Part shown: piece by piece, positions 43,085 to 61,560 of the stretch
Layout: every line of letters starts with the position of its first letter
How positions within the stretch are numbered: the first letter of the stretch is position 1
NCBI GenBank assembly: GCA_965153355.1
Contig: OZ231126.1
Coordinates: 53,568,001-53,632,000, forward strand
Direction of reading: 5' to 3'
Source of the DNA: Flaccisagitta enflata
Taxonomy: Eukaryota > Chaetognatha > Sagittoidea > Aphragmophora
DNA length: 64,000 nucleotides
Translations under genes and position numbers: made by a program
The notes under the pieces: generated by a model
Told to the model about the DNA's origin: nothing
The model's database searches: none
Seen by the model: the letters and a program-made list of their open reading frames with translations, nothing else

Positions 43085-43275
43085 TCCGATGCATGACTCG
43101 AAGTATCAAGGCTAAGATTTTTTCCTCATTGCTGAAATTTAGGTCTCAAAGCTAGTATTTGGGCCTCAGCAGTAGGATTTCAGCCCTTAAGGCTAGGATT
43201 TGAACCTTAAGGCTGGAACTTGAACCTCGAGGCTGGAACTGGAGCATCCAGGCTAAAATTTGAGCTTTGAAGCTT
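43085..43275. repeat. family B core fragment
   Basis: Degenerate AGGCTAGGATTTGAACCTTA units without arms. Bases 43276-44195 show no convincing gene; a cysteine-bearing minus-strand frame at 43882-44136 is noted under rejected items. Confidence 0.5.
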
Positions 43276-44217
43276 GCACAGTAAATTCTGCATTTAATCC
43301 CAATATATAGAACGACATCCAATCTCATAACAACGGTTTCATGGTATGCACTTTCGACGGGAGAAATGTTAATCAAAACTAAAAGTCCCTTTCGTCACAC
43401 CATCTATACAATCCTATCCTCTTCCTGATGGAAATATGCACCCAACTCTATCTTAACATCAACCCACTCAATCAAGTCGCCCACACGATCTGCTATCTGT
43501 AGAGGGGATGGGTTTGAAGGGAGGAAAATCTTTGACATGATGTTTGACTTGACCGGGATCTGACATAAATGTCCGATTCGGGTGTGTCAATATGCAAAAC
43601 ATTAATCCATGTAGATATAACGCCAGGACATCATTGGGCTACTAATTTAAGGGCCTCCACCGTTTTTCTTTTTTCTAATTTCGATCATCTTCCGTCTTTT
43701 TATAAAACCCTGTTTTGCCCCTAATTTGCATATCGTTGTTATCATGCTATTGACTTCAAGTATCTTTTTTTTTGTGATGGGCACAGCTCAAATATTTCAA
43801 CATGTCATTGTTTTGTTAAAAGCAAGGCAATACAGTGCTGAAGTTCATCACATGATACATAAATAACAGTCTCATAGTCTTTTATATTGTAAATACCCTG
43901 TATCTTGGCAAACGAAAATTAGGACAATCCACGTAATTTCGATGGGGAAAAACAGTTGCCGTTCGAAGGAAGCAGCAATCGCCTAGAAATCGTCGGCCCC
44001 ATCTTTTGTTAGCGTTACAGCCTCGAAATCTGTCATCACCTCCACTTGACACACATGAATGCCCGATGATAACGCCTAATGTGTTGGCAGATAGCCTCTC
44101 CTTCATCAGTAAGTGAAGCCGAACATAATGCAACATATACCCGGGTATAGTACCAGCTAGTGATGCCGTGAGGTGTCACCGGTCCCCGGCGACAATAACA
44201 AAAACAACAACAAAAAA

Positions 44218-44352
<135 letters not shown>

Positions 44353-44396
44353 ACAGAGTTCAGAGCATTAGCAGCTGTTAGATAAATCAAACTTAC

Positions 44397-47383
<2,987 letters not shown>

Positions 47384-47869
47384 GACGAGGCGATGGTGGA
47401 AGAAATGGGCGGTTTTGGATTGGATGAGATAAAAAAATTGTTAGGAGTTAGGAGTAAGATGTGATGATGATTTGAGCGAATGATTATCTTATCATTGGTT
47501 TTAATTTTTGTTTTTGTTATTTGAACTTTGTCTTTGGTCTTTTTTTCTTTTTTTAATCAATTCATCTCTATCAAACTTCTGCTCCAATCTCGGAAGGTTT
47601 CCTGTCTAATCATTCTAGATCATTCTAGATCATTCTAGATCATTCTACGATCTCTTAAGATAGGAACTGAAAATTATTTTGGTCCCTTATGAATTTCTCC
47701 ACGTGTATCTTGTCATCGAAAAATCAATCGGTTTTCTTTCCGCTCGTTTCACAGTTCGTATTCTCTGCTGCATTTCCTTTCCGTTTCGAGACGCACCTAA
47801 GTATGAGACTCTTGAAAGTAGAACAAAAATTGATGAAAATTTAGTTTCATTTCTATCGCTTTTTTGGTT

Positions 47870-47911
<42 letters not shown>

Positions 47912-48117
47912 ATGAATCATCAAATCTCTATGAAGACATCTTTTCTTTCCATGGTTTATCAGTAGATTTGTTGTTTGATCCAATAGTAAATACTCCTCAC
48001 AAAACACGATGACATATGAAATTAATCAAATAGGCTTGTTGTCCCAAATTTTTTATCAATTGCTCGGTCATATCTGTTCTTAGAAAGTATAAAAATTGTT
48101 AGCCTGATTATTGGGGA
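47384..48117. other. 5' flank of FAS1 gene, no other gene seen
   Basis: Holds the presumed promoter of the minus-strand gene, a triple ATCATTCTAG repeat near 47612-47645 and a 30-base poly-T at 47870-47900. I cannot point to a TATA box with confidence. Confidence 0.4.
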
Positions 48118-48352
48118 AAAAAGTCAGTCTTCGACTTTTTGACATATTCGAGAGAAATAGGGTTTTCATTTTCTTATTAGGAAGTTGAGGGTCTCAATTG
48201 ATCGAATGTAGCCTCCAATGAAATTGATAAGGCAAGTAAATTTAATAATTCTCTTTCATTTGGCGCCAAGCAGAATGCTCTACAGCAAATATTTTTCACG
48301 TTATGAATTTTGAAAGATTTATTTATAAAAAATTCAAATTGAATTCTTTTCA
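48118..48352 (+). repeat. dispersed repeat, copy 2 of 2
   Basis: Reverse-complement partner of 1-236. Contains AAGTCAGTCTTCGACTTTTT and GGCGCCAAGCAGA. No ORF or terminal repeats. Confidence 0.75.
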
Positions 48353-48612
48353 ATTCTTTATGATTTAAAGTAGGATCAATATGACGCACTGAAACTAAAG
48401 AAAGAGGAATTTACCCAGAGGAAAAAGTTACCATTCACTTCGCTATTTTTGCTTACGTCAATGCTTATGTTTTTTTTTTTTTGTACTGAAATGTATAAAC
48501 ATACATGAGGAAACCGAACTGTCACTGTCAAATGAGAAAAATCCAAAAAGATTGAAGGAAATTCGATTCTAATGAGACTAAAAAGTCAAAAAAATAGTGA
48601 CAATCATTTCAG

Positions 48613-48770
48613 TAACTGCTCATTGAAAATTTTAAATTTGCATAAAAAATTCAAATATCATTAAAATAAGAACATAGCGCCCTCAGCATATGTTAAAGGA
48701 ATCGCGCTATGTTCTTGTTTTGTTGATATTTTGATTTTCTATGCAAATTTAAAATTTTCAATGAGCCATG
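48613..48770. mobile_element. hairpin MITE (family E), copy 1
   Basis: Outer arms TCATTGAAAATTTTAAATTT and its perfect complement enclose inner arms AAGAACATAGCGC and GCGCTATGTTCTT. About 155 bp. Relatives at 61446 and 62215. Confidence 0.8.
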
Positions 48771-49009
48771 GTACATTGACAAAAGAAGTTTTTTATTGTA
48801 TTTCGCATATTTTTTCAGCTCAAAAGTAAAGGATTGGAGTTTAAAACTGGCATATGCAAGTCAATTCATGCAAAATATGGCTGTTGACAGTTTAATTGAA
48901 AACATAAAAACAAAAATTATCATTAAATTTCATTTCATAAATTTCATGATTTATCTAGCTCGGGTAGCAAATTCTATGGTAATTTTCAGTGCGTCATATA
49001 GAGTGTATT

Positions 49010-49275
49010 TAAGTTTGTTTGAGCATGTAAACACAAGAAAACATGTTTATGAGCATAGCTGCTCATCTGTGAGGGTGTTTTTGAGAATTTTAGCTCATCT
49101 TGCTCATTTTTCTCAGTGATTTTCTGATTTTTGATAGGAAGAATAAATGTTTTAATTGAGCATGTAAATACAAGAAAGCATTTCAATGAGCATAGCTGGA
49201 TATCTGGATTAGTGATTTTGAGTATTTTAGCTCATCTAACTCATATGGCTCAGTTCTATTTTCCGTGATTTTCAG
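49010..49275. repeat. tandem duplication of about 135 bp
   Basis: TGAGCATGTAAACACAAGAA then ATGAGCATAGCTGCTCATCT is repeated as TGAGCATGTAAATACAAGAA then ATGAGCATAGCTGGATATCT. AT-rich; the ORF across it lacks coding features. Confidence 0.65.
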
Positions 49276-49335
49276 TGCAATTGATACTTACAATTGCTCT
49301 TGATTTCATCTAACAAATCAAGACTGAAGATAAAA

Positions 49336-49395
49336 GTGTCCAATGCCTACCACTTTTTTCCTCACGGCGACAGCCGCCATTACTAGTATTTTCAT
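49336..49395 (-). repeat. short dispersed repeat, copy of 32466-32520
   Basis: Reverse complement reads TAATGGCGGCTGTCGCCGTG. Matches the copy at 32466. Confidence 0.55.
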
Positions 49396-49639
49396 ATGAA
49401 TATTTTTTCTTAACTGAATAGAATTTGCTCTACCCGTTCCAATTTTTAGGGATAGATCCCACAGATAGTCGCATTTCATCTTGGGGGATCAACGCCCTCA
49501 GCCGAAAAAAAATCGCTTAGAAGTTAGGAGAGACGATAAAACCGTCCCACTCACGAAAATAAAAGGTTACAACAACCAAATGGTTACCCACTTATCACTT
49601 GACTTATGGTCCGCCTTTTCTTTTCACTTGGCTCTTTCT

Positions 49640-50000
<361 letters not shown>

Positions 50001-50102
50001 TTTATTTTTCTTTCCTTGCTTTCAGTCCGTCTCTCTGTCTCTATTTCTCATGGCGCTCATGACTAGTTTTCTTTCCGTCTTTCTTTCTTTCGCTCTTTCT
50101 TC

Positions 50103-50235
50103 GTTTGTTTGTTTGTTTGTTTGTTTGTTTGTTTGTTTGTTTGTTTGTTTGTTTGTTTGTGTGTTTGTTTGTTTATTCATTTATTCATTTATCTGTTTGT
50201 TTATTTCTTTGTTTGTTTAATGGTTAACTTGTTTG
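50103..50235. repeat. (TTTG)n microsatellite
   Basis: TTTG units degrading to TTTA/TTCA. Confidence 0.97.
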
Positions 50236-50253
50236 TTTGTTTCTTACTGCTTA

Positions 50254-50850
50254 GGACAAAAGTCTTCGTTCACTTGAAGGAAGTTTCATTTAGACACAAG
50301 ATATACAAAGAAAATATTGATTACAAAATCAGGTAACACAATCTATGTCTCCTTTTGGCTATGACGACTTCTATTTGTCATAGTAACGATCGATTGAGCG
50401 TTGAAACTTGTTGCACCAAGACATGTTACCAGAGCTTCTAAGCAATTTTTTCAGTCACTCAGTTGTTTCCGTTGGAGTTGCTTTATTGAGCTCAGAGGAT
50501 TTTTTATCTGAGCAGAGCTTAACTCATTTTTCCACATTTCATGAATGACATGTCATCTTTAAATTTTTCTCATTTTTAAACGCTTTTAGCCACTGGAACG
50601 GGATTGGTCTCAAATGAAAGTAGTTTTAGAATCTCACTGATTTTTTCTACTTACTATTACTAGAAGTGTAGTTATTACTGTTTATAGGTGAAAAAAGAGT
50701 TTTGTCCTAGGTAGTACATTCATTCATTCTATCTGGTTTTCTTTTTTATTTTATCAACTTTCTTTAAACGAGTCTTTCCTTGAACTCGACGTTTTAATCA
50801 TCCTCATATTTTTTCCGCAGAATTCAAATTGACATCAAAGAGAACAGATA
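50254..50850 (+). CDS. possible terminal exons of an unidentified gene
   Basis: A frame of 26 codons (TKVFVHLKEVSFRHKIYKEN onward) runs from an AG at 50252-50253 to AAAATCAG/GTAACA near 50334. After TTTTTTCCGCAG at 50820, it would join in phase to IQIDIKENR and a stop at 50850. The splice signals and phase fit, but the peptide is short, lacks a known domain, and no upstream exon with matching phase was found. It may be chance. Confidence 0.2.
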
Positions 50851-50969
50851 GTGAATGAAAGAAAAGACGGTTTGCGTAACCCAAATTACAACAAAAGGGT
50901 CACCTCAGCGTCAACGAGCGTATAAAGCGAGATGGACAGATACATGCGAGACAAGGACAACAGGTAGAA

Positions 50970-51480
50970 ACAGGTCGCCCAAGGGCAATATATGGTCAGC
51001 GATACCCGTCGCCCTGCTTTCATGACTGTGAATTGGAGTGAGGGGAAGCAGGGCAGCGGCCCCGAAGGGGACAAAGTCCTCTAGAACACAGGGGGATTTT
51101 CGATTGTCCGTCTGTCCGTTCATTTGTCCGTCCGTCCCCCCCAGGCCCTCTGAGGCCTGAAATCTGCCCTCTCAGGGCTGAAATCTATCCTCTCAGGCCT
51201 GAAATCTGCCCTCTCAGGCCTTGAATCTAAGAGGGCCTGAGAGGGCTTGAGAGGGCAGATTTCAGGCCTGAGAGGGCAGATTCAAGGCCTGAGAAGGCAG
51301 ATTCAAGGCCTGAGAGGGCAGATTTCAGGCCTGAGAGGGTAGATTTTAGCCCCAAAAGGGCAGATTTCTGGCTGTTGAGGGCATGGGGGGATGCACGAAC
51401 GAACAAACGGACGAGCAGACGAACAAAAGTCCTCCTGTGTTCCACATGACTTTGTCCCCTTCAGGGCCGCTGCCCAAAAA
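50970..51480 (-). mobile_element. family B element, copy 10
   Basis: In reverse: + strand shows GCCCAAGGGC hairpin, GGTCAGCGATACCC, stem GCCCTGCTT/AAGCAGGGC, GGCCCCGAAGGGGACAAAGT, arrays of GGCCTGAAATCTGCCCTCTC inverting to GAGAGGGCAGATTTCAGGCC, then ACTTTGTCCCCTTCAGGGCC and GCTGCCCAAAAA. Complete, with both ends. Confidence 0.85.
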
Positions 51481-51579
51481 GAGAAGGTCAGATATTTACG
51501 TGATGCAAAGAATCCAAGGACGTCGTAAAAATATCAAATAGTAGCCAAAGGGTAAATGTCATCGTCAGCAGAGCTTAAA

Positions 51580-51712
<133 letters not shown>

Positions 51713-51863
51713 TAGACAGCACACGACGGCTAATATTGACTAATTCCCACAAGTTGTCCACTCTCAAGGCCTAATGTGTTTCGGCGAGGTGATCGAAGAG
51801 CAGGAATTGGTGATGAGTTAGACCACCCTACGCCTCAACATGTCGGTTGTTATCTTGACTAGT

Positions 51864-51910
<47 letters not shown>

Positions 51911-52433
51911 AAACAGACAGACAACAGACTGGACCGAAACAGGTAAGCATTCACTCAGGAGCAAAAATTGAAATTATTTTGAATTTTGGTTGCGCGGCTC
52001 TGGCTAGTACGTAATTCCCGGTCTACGTCATAAGTAAACTTAAGCATACGTTAACTTAAGCACAATAAACTTCCTACAATAAATCATTGCTTGAGACTAT
52101 TGTTGATAACTAGGGATAACTCGAGATATTTCGAGACTTGGGTTTACCGGTGACCGTGATTGTATTGTAGCTGGCTTTTTCTTTTTTTGAGGAAACATAT
52201 TTAGAAACATATTAAGAAATAAATTTAATCTAACTTGTTTTCAAAATGCCATGAACAATTGCAAACCACAGAGTAACCAATTTAAAAGAAGAAAATATAG
52301 ATTTTAATATTTATCATCATCATAAACAATCAAATAGTATATCACTATACATGTAACTGCAATATTTCCGCGTCCGCAATGATGACGACCGTGGCCATTG
52401 AACGCATTCTAAACACAAGAATATATCCATAAT

Positions 52434-55451
<3,018 letters not shown>

Positions 55452-55477
55452 TGTTTTGCTTGCTGTTGTTGTTGTCG

Positions 55478-55484
55478 CTGTTGA

Positions 55485-55558
<74 letters not shown>

Positions 55559-55560
55559 GT
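55478..55560. repeat. (TTG)n microsatellite upstream of the C6orf118-like start
   Basis: GATGTT units followed by about 20 TTG units within 30-110 bp upstream of the start codon; if transcribed, it would be a CAA repeat in the 5' UTR. Confidence 0.95.
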
Positions 55561-55945
55561 GTGGCAGTGGTCGTTGTTACAGTCGTCTACATATCCAAAT
55601 GACCACGGATAAGTGAATCATCGTTGTCTTTTTTTTGTTTTTTTCCCAAATATACTGAAGTTAAACTGCAAAGCATCCAAAGCAAAGGGCCATAACCCAG
55701 TATGATTGCTTGTTCCACCCCATGTTCAAACCTTGACAAATGATACACGTCCATTTTAACCATCAACTTTTCCACTCGAGAGATGTACGCATCGAGAGAC
55801 GAGAAAAACTCGTGTTTCCCGATCTCATCAAATCAATTGTCAAATTGTCGTCCGGGTAACATAGAGGAAGCGAATTGGCCTTTTGTTTTATATTAGAAGT
55901 AGGACCAGCAGTGGCAAAAACAGAAACTACGAAACAAAACGTTTT

Positions 55946-56199
55946 TTTAGTTGCGGACACGCAACTCTATAAGAGGCTTTGTCCGTCCGTTGGTCCGGGG
56001 GAGGCTGACGATGTTGTTAGAAATCTTCTTATTAGTCGCGGACTAGCGACTCTATAAGAGGCTTGTCCGTCCGTCCGTCCGTCCGTCTGTCCGTCCGTCG
56101 GTTGGTCCGTCACGCTCGAGTCGAAAAGTGGGAAAACATGCATTTCCGCCCCTGCCCACCCGTCCGCGACTGGTATTGGCCGTGTATCCGGCCTTGTTT
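55946..56199 (+). mobile_element. two adjoining family A elements, first truncated
   Basis: 55946: AGTTGCGGACACGCAACT, AAGAGGCTTTGTCCGTCCG, then cut off. 56033: AGTCGCGGACTAGCGACT, CCGT array, GTCGAAAAGTGGGAAAAC, 3' arm GTCCGCGACT, hairpin GGCCGTGTATCCGGCC, TTGTT. Confidence 0.8.
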
Positions 56200-56545
56200 T
56201 TTCAACATTTTGAGCATCAACGTTGTTATAAAGAAGGTTGTTACTCAGCCAAGTGCGTGTATTGTGACCCCGCGTCACTTGTTGGTGAAAAAAAATCAGA
56301 ATTAAGGAATCCGAATGAGTGTTGGTTAATATTGTGCTCATGGTTGAAATGATGTTCCTGAAATCTACAGACATACGCAACTCTACTAAGAATATAAAAA
56401 ACAATCATTGATAGGTCGTTTTATTAAAGATTATAACAAAGCAAAACAAGAATATTGCGCGCTCTTGTTTCAGGCGAGAAGTGATACATGTAGTCGTCTG
56501 ATCTGAAGTTTTCTTGGAAAGGCCGGTATTTGACAAAATCTGTAC

Positions 56546-57130
56546 AGTACCTTCCAAGCAAACCCGGCTAAAACTGGAGGATTAATTTTTGTTACTTTAA
56601 TCTTATTTTTCAAACTTCATTTTTTGTATTTAACTTAATTAAAAGATACTTAATTCTTTGAACATATTTGGCTATCAAAAAAAAAATAACTTGTGAAATC
56701 AAAGTGTAAGAAGACATCAATATGGAGTGTTATAACCCAAACCATTGGATTCAGCAGAAAATTTTACTTATATTAGACCATAAGAACAGCTCAATCAGAC
56801 AATTATTTCAGGTTTTATGGTCATCTAAAGTTTTTAGGACAATTGTCCTGAATTATTTTGAGACTATTGTCCTTAAAAACTTAAAATAGCTGTAAAACCT
56901 GAACTAATAGTCTGATTGAGCTGTTCTTGTAGTCTAGTCTAGGATAAGTAAAATTTCTGCTGAATCCAATGGTCTGGGTTAGAACACTCCATATTGATGT
57001 CTTCATGCACTTTAATTTCACGAGTTATTTTTTTTTAAAGCCAAATATGTTCAAGGAATTAAGTATCTTTTAATCAAGTTTGATACAAAAAATAGAGTTT
57101 GGGAAATGAAATTCATAAGATCAAGATAAC
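56546..57130. mobile_element. foldback element, about 530 bp, with a 60-bp partner at 59632
   Basis: From about 56597 to 57125 the left half (AAAAGATACTTAATTCTTTG, AGACATCAATATGGAGTGTT, GAACAGCTCAATCAGAC) is mirrored by the right half, with its centre near 56860. The 55 bp to its left, CAGTACCTTCC then CGGCTAAAACTGGAGGATTA, recur inverted at 59632-59692. Confidence 0.8.
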
Positions 57131-57225
57131 ACCGATACCAGGAACGCGTAAAGGATTTCGACGGTGTTACCCAAACTAAGGCAGTCGGACGACAATTATT
57201 TTTCTCTCTCGTTACTTTTGCAAAA

Positions 57226-58347
57226 ATGAACGCGAAAAAGGAAACACTAAGCTGGATGCTATCGCGTGAACGATCAAGAAAACAATGGAAGAAGATGAAG
57301 TGTGGATTCGGGGTACTGAGGCGGCAGCAGTTTAGTAACCTATTTTTCTAGATTGACAAGAGATCGTTTTGACACATCAGCTATTTTGAAAGCCACTGCT
57401 TTACTCCTAAATCAGATCCAGCAGCCTCAAGTAGCATCGAGACTCTCGTCTCCTACGCGTCGACAATCCCTTACGCTCAAGACGATGGTTTGAATCATCG
57501 TCGGACGACAATCGATCTCGCCAGTAAACCGGACGTAGATGATACCCAACTTTGCACGCACTACATTCCCCCGCATCGCCAACGACCACCATTTACAGTT
57601 CTTTTTTCCGAAACTCGACTCTGCGATGAAGCTGACGTTCATCCCGACGACGCGATATCGTAATCGGCGATGACGAAGCGGAGATCAACGCCAATAACTC
57701 AGAAAAAATACGAATTATAAACGATACTATGACATTCACTGATGAAATCAACGTCAACGTTCAAACTGGCGTCAACACTGCAAAAATCTCAACTGTCGTT
57801 GGAACTACACAGACGGAGAAATCCAAGCTGACATGGTAATTAAACATGGTTAATTGTATGCCAATTGAGGTAGGGCAGTGACAGGGGAAAGCAGAAATTT
57901 GCCTGTACCTGTCACAGTGCAAGACTGACTGATAAGCAGAGGAGTCCATGTATAGCGTAAAGAGCTGAAACTATTCAACAACAAGCCCGACTGGGCAACG
58001 ATGCGTCTGGACTGTGTCTCAGCGTTTATTGATCATGTGACATATGTATGGAGAGACAGATGGACGAACGGACGGGTGAAAAGACTCTCAAAACATGTTG
58101 GTTGATCATTTGTTTCAGTGTAGGACCTGACCGTGGCCAAAGACAGCCGAGAAACGCGGTTTTTGCTCAGGTGTAACGGACGGACCGACGAACCGATGGA
58201 GGGACAGACCCTCTTACTGAGATGCGCCATCATTCGATCTCTGTCTCTCTCTGTCTCTGTCTGTCTCTGTCTGTCTCTGTCTGTCTCTGTATGTCTCTCT
58301 CTGTCTATGTATGTCTCTCTTTGTCTCTCTCTGTCTGTCTGTCTGTT

Positions 58348-58436
<89 letters not shown>

Positions 58437-59038
58437 TCCATTTTTAGTTGCGGACACGCAACTCTATAAGAGCCTTTGTCCGTCCGTCCGTCCGTCCGTC
58501 CGTCGGTGTCAACGAGTCGAAAAGTGGAAAAACGCGCATTTCCGCCCCTGCCCACCCGTCCGCAACTGATGGCCGTGTATCCAGCCTTGTTTCTACGTTT
58601 GCTATTCTTAGGTTTGGAGAGGGTATTCGTCAGGCGGAAGCTGATCGGCGCGAACGAGATGAATGCGCACGCGAGGAAGCCGCTGAGTATTTGAATTGTC
58701 CGTTTGTCGACGCCCACATCAACACCATCAAAGACTTAATCAAGCCAAAGACCGGAACGAGACCACGTTTCAAAGGGCGAGACCAACTTCTTCATATTTT
58801 AAAGTATGCAAATAGCGCCGATGAAATCAATCAGGTGACAAAAACATTGTTGATTTTCCGGTCATAATGTGAAATTTGAGTTTGAATAGAACAAGGTACT
58901 CATGAACAAAAAAACATTACAGTTGAAATGGAGATCGCGTTTTCAACTGCACTGGAGCAAATTCAAGAAGTTGAAGGAATCGGGAATGACGATAACGACG
59001 ACGACGACGCGGATTTCGTTCCCTTGGAGGATTCATAG
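57226..59038 (+). CDS. unrecognised gene, possibly frame-broken
   Basis: Candidate exons: 57226-57265 (MNAKKETLSWMLS), 57416-57835, 58612-58834 and 58934-59038. Exon 3 (FGEGIRQAEADRRERDECAR, then PRFKGRDQLLHILKYANSAD) has clean TTCTTAG and CAG/GTGACA borders and joins exon 2 (TQTEKSKLT) in phase 2. Exon 2 is open in one frame up to 57660 and in another from 57630, so it needs a one-base shift near 57650 or a missed intron. The last exon gives an acidic tail (NDDNDDDDADFVPLEDS) using an AG at 58932-58933; the better AG at 58921-58922 gives a basic tail instead. GC-rich, Asp/Arg-rich codon use differs from the flanks and supports coding. I do not recognise the family. A pseudogene is possible. 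Confidence 0.4.
58245..58434. repeat. (CTGT)n and (TC)n microsatellite
   Basis: Grades from CTGTCTCT into pure TC, directly before a family A element in the intron of the unrecognised gene. Confidence 0.97.
58442..58592 (+). mobile_element. family A element
   Basis: AGTTGCGGACACGCAACT, CCGT array, GTCGAAAAGTGGAAAAAC, 3' arm GTCCGCAACT, GGCCGTGTATCCAGCC, TTGTT. It ends 19 bases before an exon border. Confidence 0.85.
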
Positions 59039-59281
59039 GAAGCGTGAAAGAATTCCGTCGAATAAACATTATCTTACCTAAAATCAACTCAAAAACAGGG
59101 ATGTGGGGTTCCATGTTCCGCTTTTGTTTACTACCTTTTTCTCAAACAAGCCGCTAGCAACCTTTTACTAATGAGCAAATTTAATTTTTTGTTCGAATCG
59201 CTATTTCGCATTATTCGATCACCCCACCCACGGGGGGGGGGGGGGGAACTCAATTATATACAGGCCTGATTTACACAGAAA

Positions 59282-59400
59282 AAAAACAAGGCCAAGTAGG
59301 CCAGTAAGGTGCGACGTGTGGATCGTCGAACGAATGCGTTACCCCACAGACAGACCGACGGACAGAGCCAGTTATAGAGGTGCTTTGTCGCACCTGAAAA
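59282..59400 (-). mobile_element. family A element, GGTGCG subtype, reverse
   Basis: On the minus strand: AGGTGCGACAAAGCACCTC, GTCGGTCTGTCTGTGGGG, CGATCCACACGTCGCACCT, GGCCTACTTGGCCTTGTT. The 3' arm GTCGCACCT is the exact complement of the first nine bases. Confidence 0.85.
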
Positions 59401-59631
59401 AAGAAAAAAAAATCTATTCATGAAAACAAATAAAAATTTGCGGCGATATTTCCCCGCTAGAGGCAATGTGCTTTTATGTGTTGTTTCTTTCATCTTGATC
59501 AGCGAGAATTCAACTGAAATCCGCTAAGTAGGGAAAAAACGCTCGAGATATGTACGGACCAAAATCGTCCTACGAGCAAAAGCCAATGTCTTTATTCTGC
59601 TCCGGTAACCAAGTGGGGAAAAAGCGAGATG

Positions 59632-59692
59632 ACTAAAGTAACAAAAATTAATCCTCCAGTTTTAGCCGGGTTTGCTCGGAAGGTACTGTACC
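59632..59692 (-). repeat. solo arm of the foldback-associated repeat
   Basis: Inverted copy of 56543-56603, about 95 percent identical by eye. Bases 59401-59631 and 59693-59911 show no gene. Confidence 0.75.
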
Positions 59693-59911
59693 TGAGCTGG
59701 ATACTTTTCATTTTGTTCGTAAGATCTTAATTAGAACGTCACAAAGAACCTTCGACTTCCATCAGATTTGCTATTTTGTTATTATCTTTCCAAAGGAATT
59801 AAGTATTACTAATTGCCAATTACTGTAGACATAATCCTCAACTTCTTAACGGAATTGTTCTGACACTCCTAACTCAATGCAAGGCATATCGATGTGGATT
59901 TACCGACTTTG

Positions 59912-60500
59912 ATTTTTGGGCTGCGGAAGTCCTGTAGAACAAACTGCTATAGCTATAGTGCCATAGTGCCATAGGCATAGGGCCATAGTGCTATAGTGCC
60001 TGAGCTGTGTTACACAGGGCAACTTTCGTTTGTCCGTTTGTTTGTTCGTCCGTTCCCCTCTACATCTGGCCCCTCGAGCCTCAAATTAGCGTTCCTAGGC
60101 TTCGATTCAGTCCTCCATGGCCTTTCAATTCTCAGCTCTCTCAAGCCTCAAATCAGCCTTTCAATTCTCAGCTCTCTCAAGCCTCAAATCAGCCTTCCCA
60201 GGCCTACAATAGGCTTCCTTAAACCGCAATTTGGCCTGTTCAGACCTTAAATAAACCCTCACAGGCTTCATATCAACCTAACTAGCTTTCTCAGGCCTAG
60301 AATCAGCCCAGGGAAAGTCTTCAGGCTCTTGAAGGCGCTCAATCAGCCCTCTATAGCATCTAATCAACTTTTTAGGCAGGTGTTCTACAGAACATTGCCC
60401 TCTTCGGGACCGCTGCCCTGCTTCCTCTCAATCAAATTCACAATCATGCAAAGCAGGGCAACGGGTGTCGCTGACCACATATTGCCCTTGGGCAACCTGT
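59912..60500 (+). mobile_element. family B element, copy 11
   Basis: Left end TTTTTGGGCTGCGGAAGTCC, CTATAGTGCC repeats, core of CAAGCCTCAAATCAGCC units, right arm TGTTCTACAGAACATTGCCC, GGGACCGCTGCCCTGCTTCC, stem partner AAGCAGGGC, GGGTGTCGCTGACC and hairpin TTGCCCTTGGGCAA. Its 3' end equals the 5' side of copy 10 read in reverse. Confidence 0.8.
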
Positions 60501-60849
60501 GTTTTTTTTTCGATTTATTTTCATTCCTCACAGAAACAAAATTCAGTAAAGTAACAAAACCCATAAACAATGAAACAATAATACGATAGAGGTTACAATA
60601 AAATCTACGATGTTGAGAATGATTAGAGACGGTTCAATTCACAGAGAAAAACTGTTTCAGTCAATCAAACTTGAGAAGGAACTTGTGACAATGAGGGAAG
60701 AGCCTCAACCTAGGCAAGAGACAATTGGAATATCAGCAAGAATTTTTTAGCCGACAACTTTTGTCGTATTTCATGGCCTAACATCGCTTTAAGACGGCGA
60801 GCATTTGATGGCACACTTAGTGTTTCGCCTCATTTTTTTAAACTATAGT

Positions 60850-60925
60850 TGAGACTTGAGTGTCATTGCACATATGGTGAATTAACATGTTAATTCACCA
60901 TATGTGCAATGACACTCAAGTCTCA
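60850..60925. repeat. perfect 76-bp palindrome
   Basis: Two 38-base arms meet at AACATGTT with no spacer and no mismatch. No ORF; palindromic AACTATAGTT lies just to the left. Confidence 0.95.
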
Positions 60926-61445
60926 TCTTATATCTCGCTATGGGTCGAGTATTCATAAGTCAGCGAATCGCCTTAAACGTCTTTCTACTCAAAAAGCCTC
61001 TACAAAGAACCGAATTCTTTTCCTCGAAAGATGTTGCTACTATAAAATATCGCCAAACAATTCTACATAATGCTATGTAGTGACATCTGTAGGGGGAGGG
61101 GGGAGGAGGGATCATCCCTTTCCTGAGGTCTTTGTTTCGGCCATATGGTCATTTCCTCAGTTGGCTCTCTCTTTTAGCCTTTAAATTGAGATGCATCTCT
61201 GCTTCTTTCCATTCTACAGCTGAATGATGTCCTGTCAATATTGGACGAAAATTTCTGTTTTTATAATGAAACAACCATATGTGTATTCCCATAAAAAAGT
61301 GTTTTTCTTCTCTCAACTATAGTTGAATAAGAATTCACATAAGGAAAGCAAAGAAAATAAGGGTTTTAGTGAAATTCTGCTTACACTTTTTATCTTATTG
61401 CTGCTGTGACTAATATGACTCACAAATGCAAAGAAATTTGGCATT

Positions 61446-61560
61446 TCCAAAAACATAGCCGCCTCCATTTAATCAATTTTTGAAGGTGGCTATGTTCTTC
61501 GTTTTTGTGTTTTTCTCATTTTCTATGCAAAGTTATAATTTTGACAAGCCTCCTATCAAT
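61446..61560. mobile_element. hairpin MITE (family E), copy 2
   Basis: AACATAGCCGCCTCC pairs with GGTGGCTATGTT; the right flank TTTTCTATGCAAAGTTATAA matches copy 1. Confidence 0.6.

Noticed and set aside
43882-44136. Minus-strand frame with several cysteines as the next FAS1 exon
   Set aside because: No FAS1 closing motif, no matching phase-2 acceptor and no similarity I recognise.
48796-49119. 107-codon ORF
   Set aside because: AT-rich, overlaps a tandem duplication, unlike the GC-rich codon use of the real exons here.
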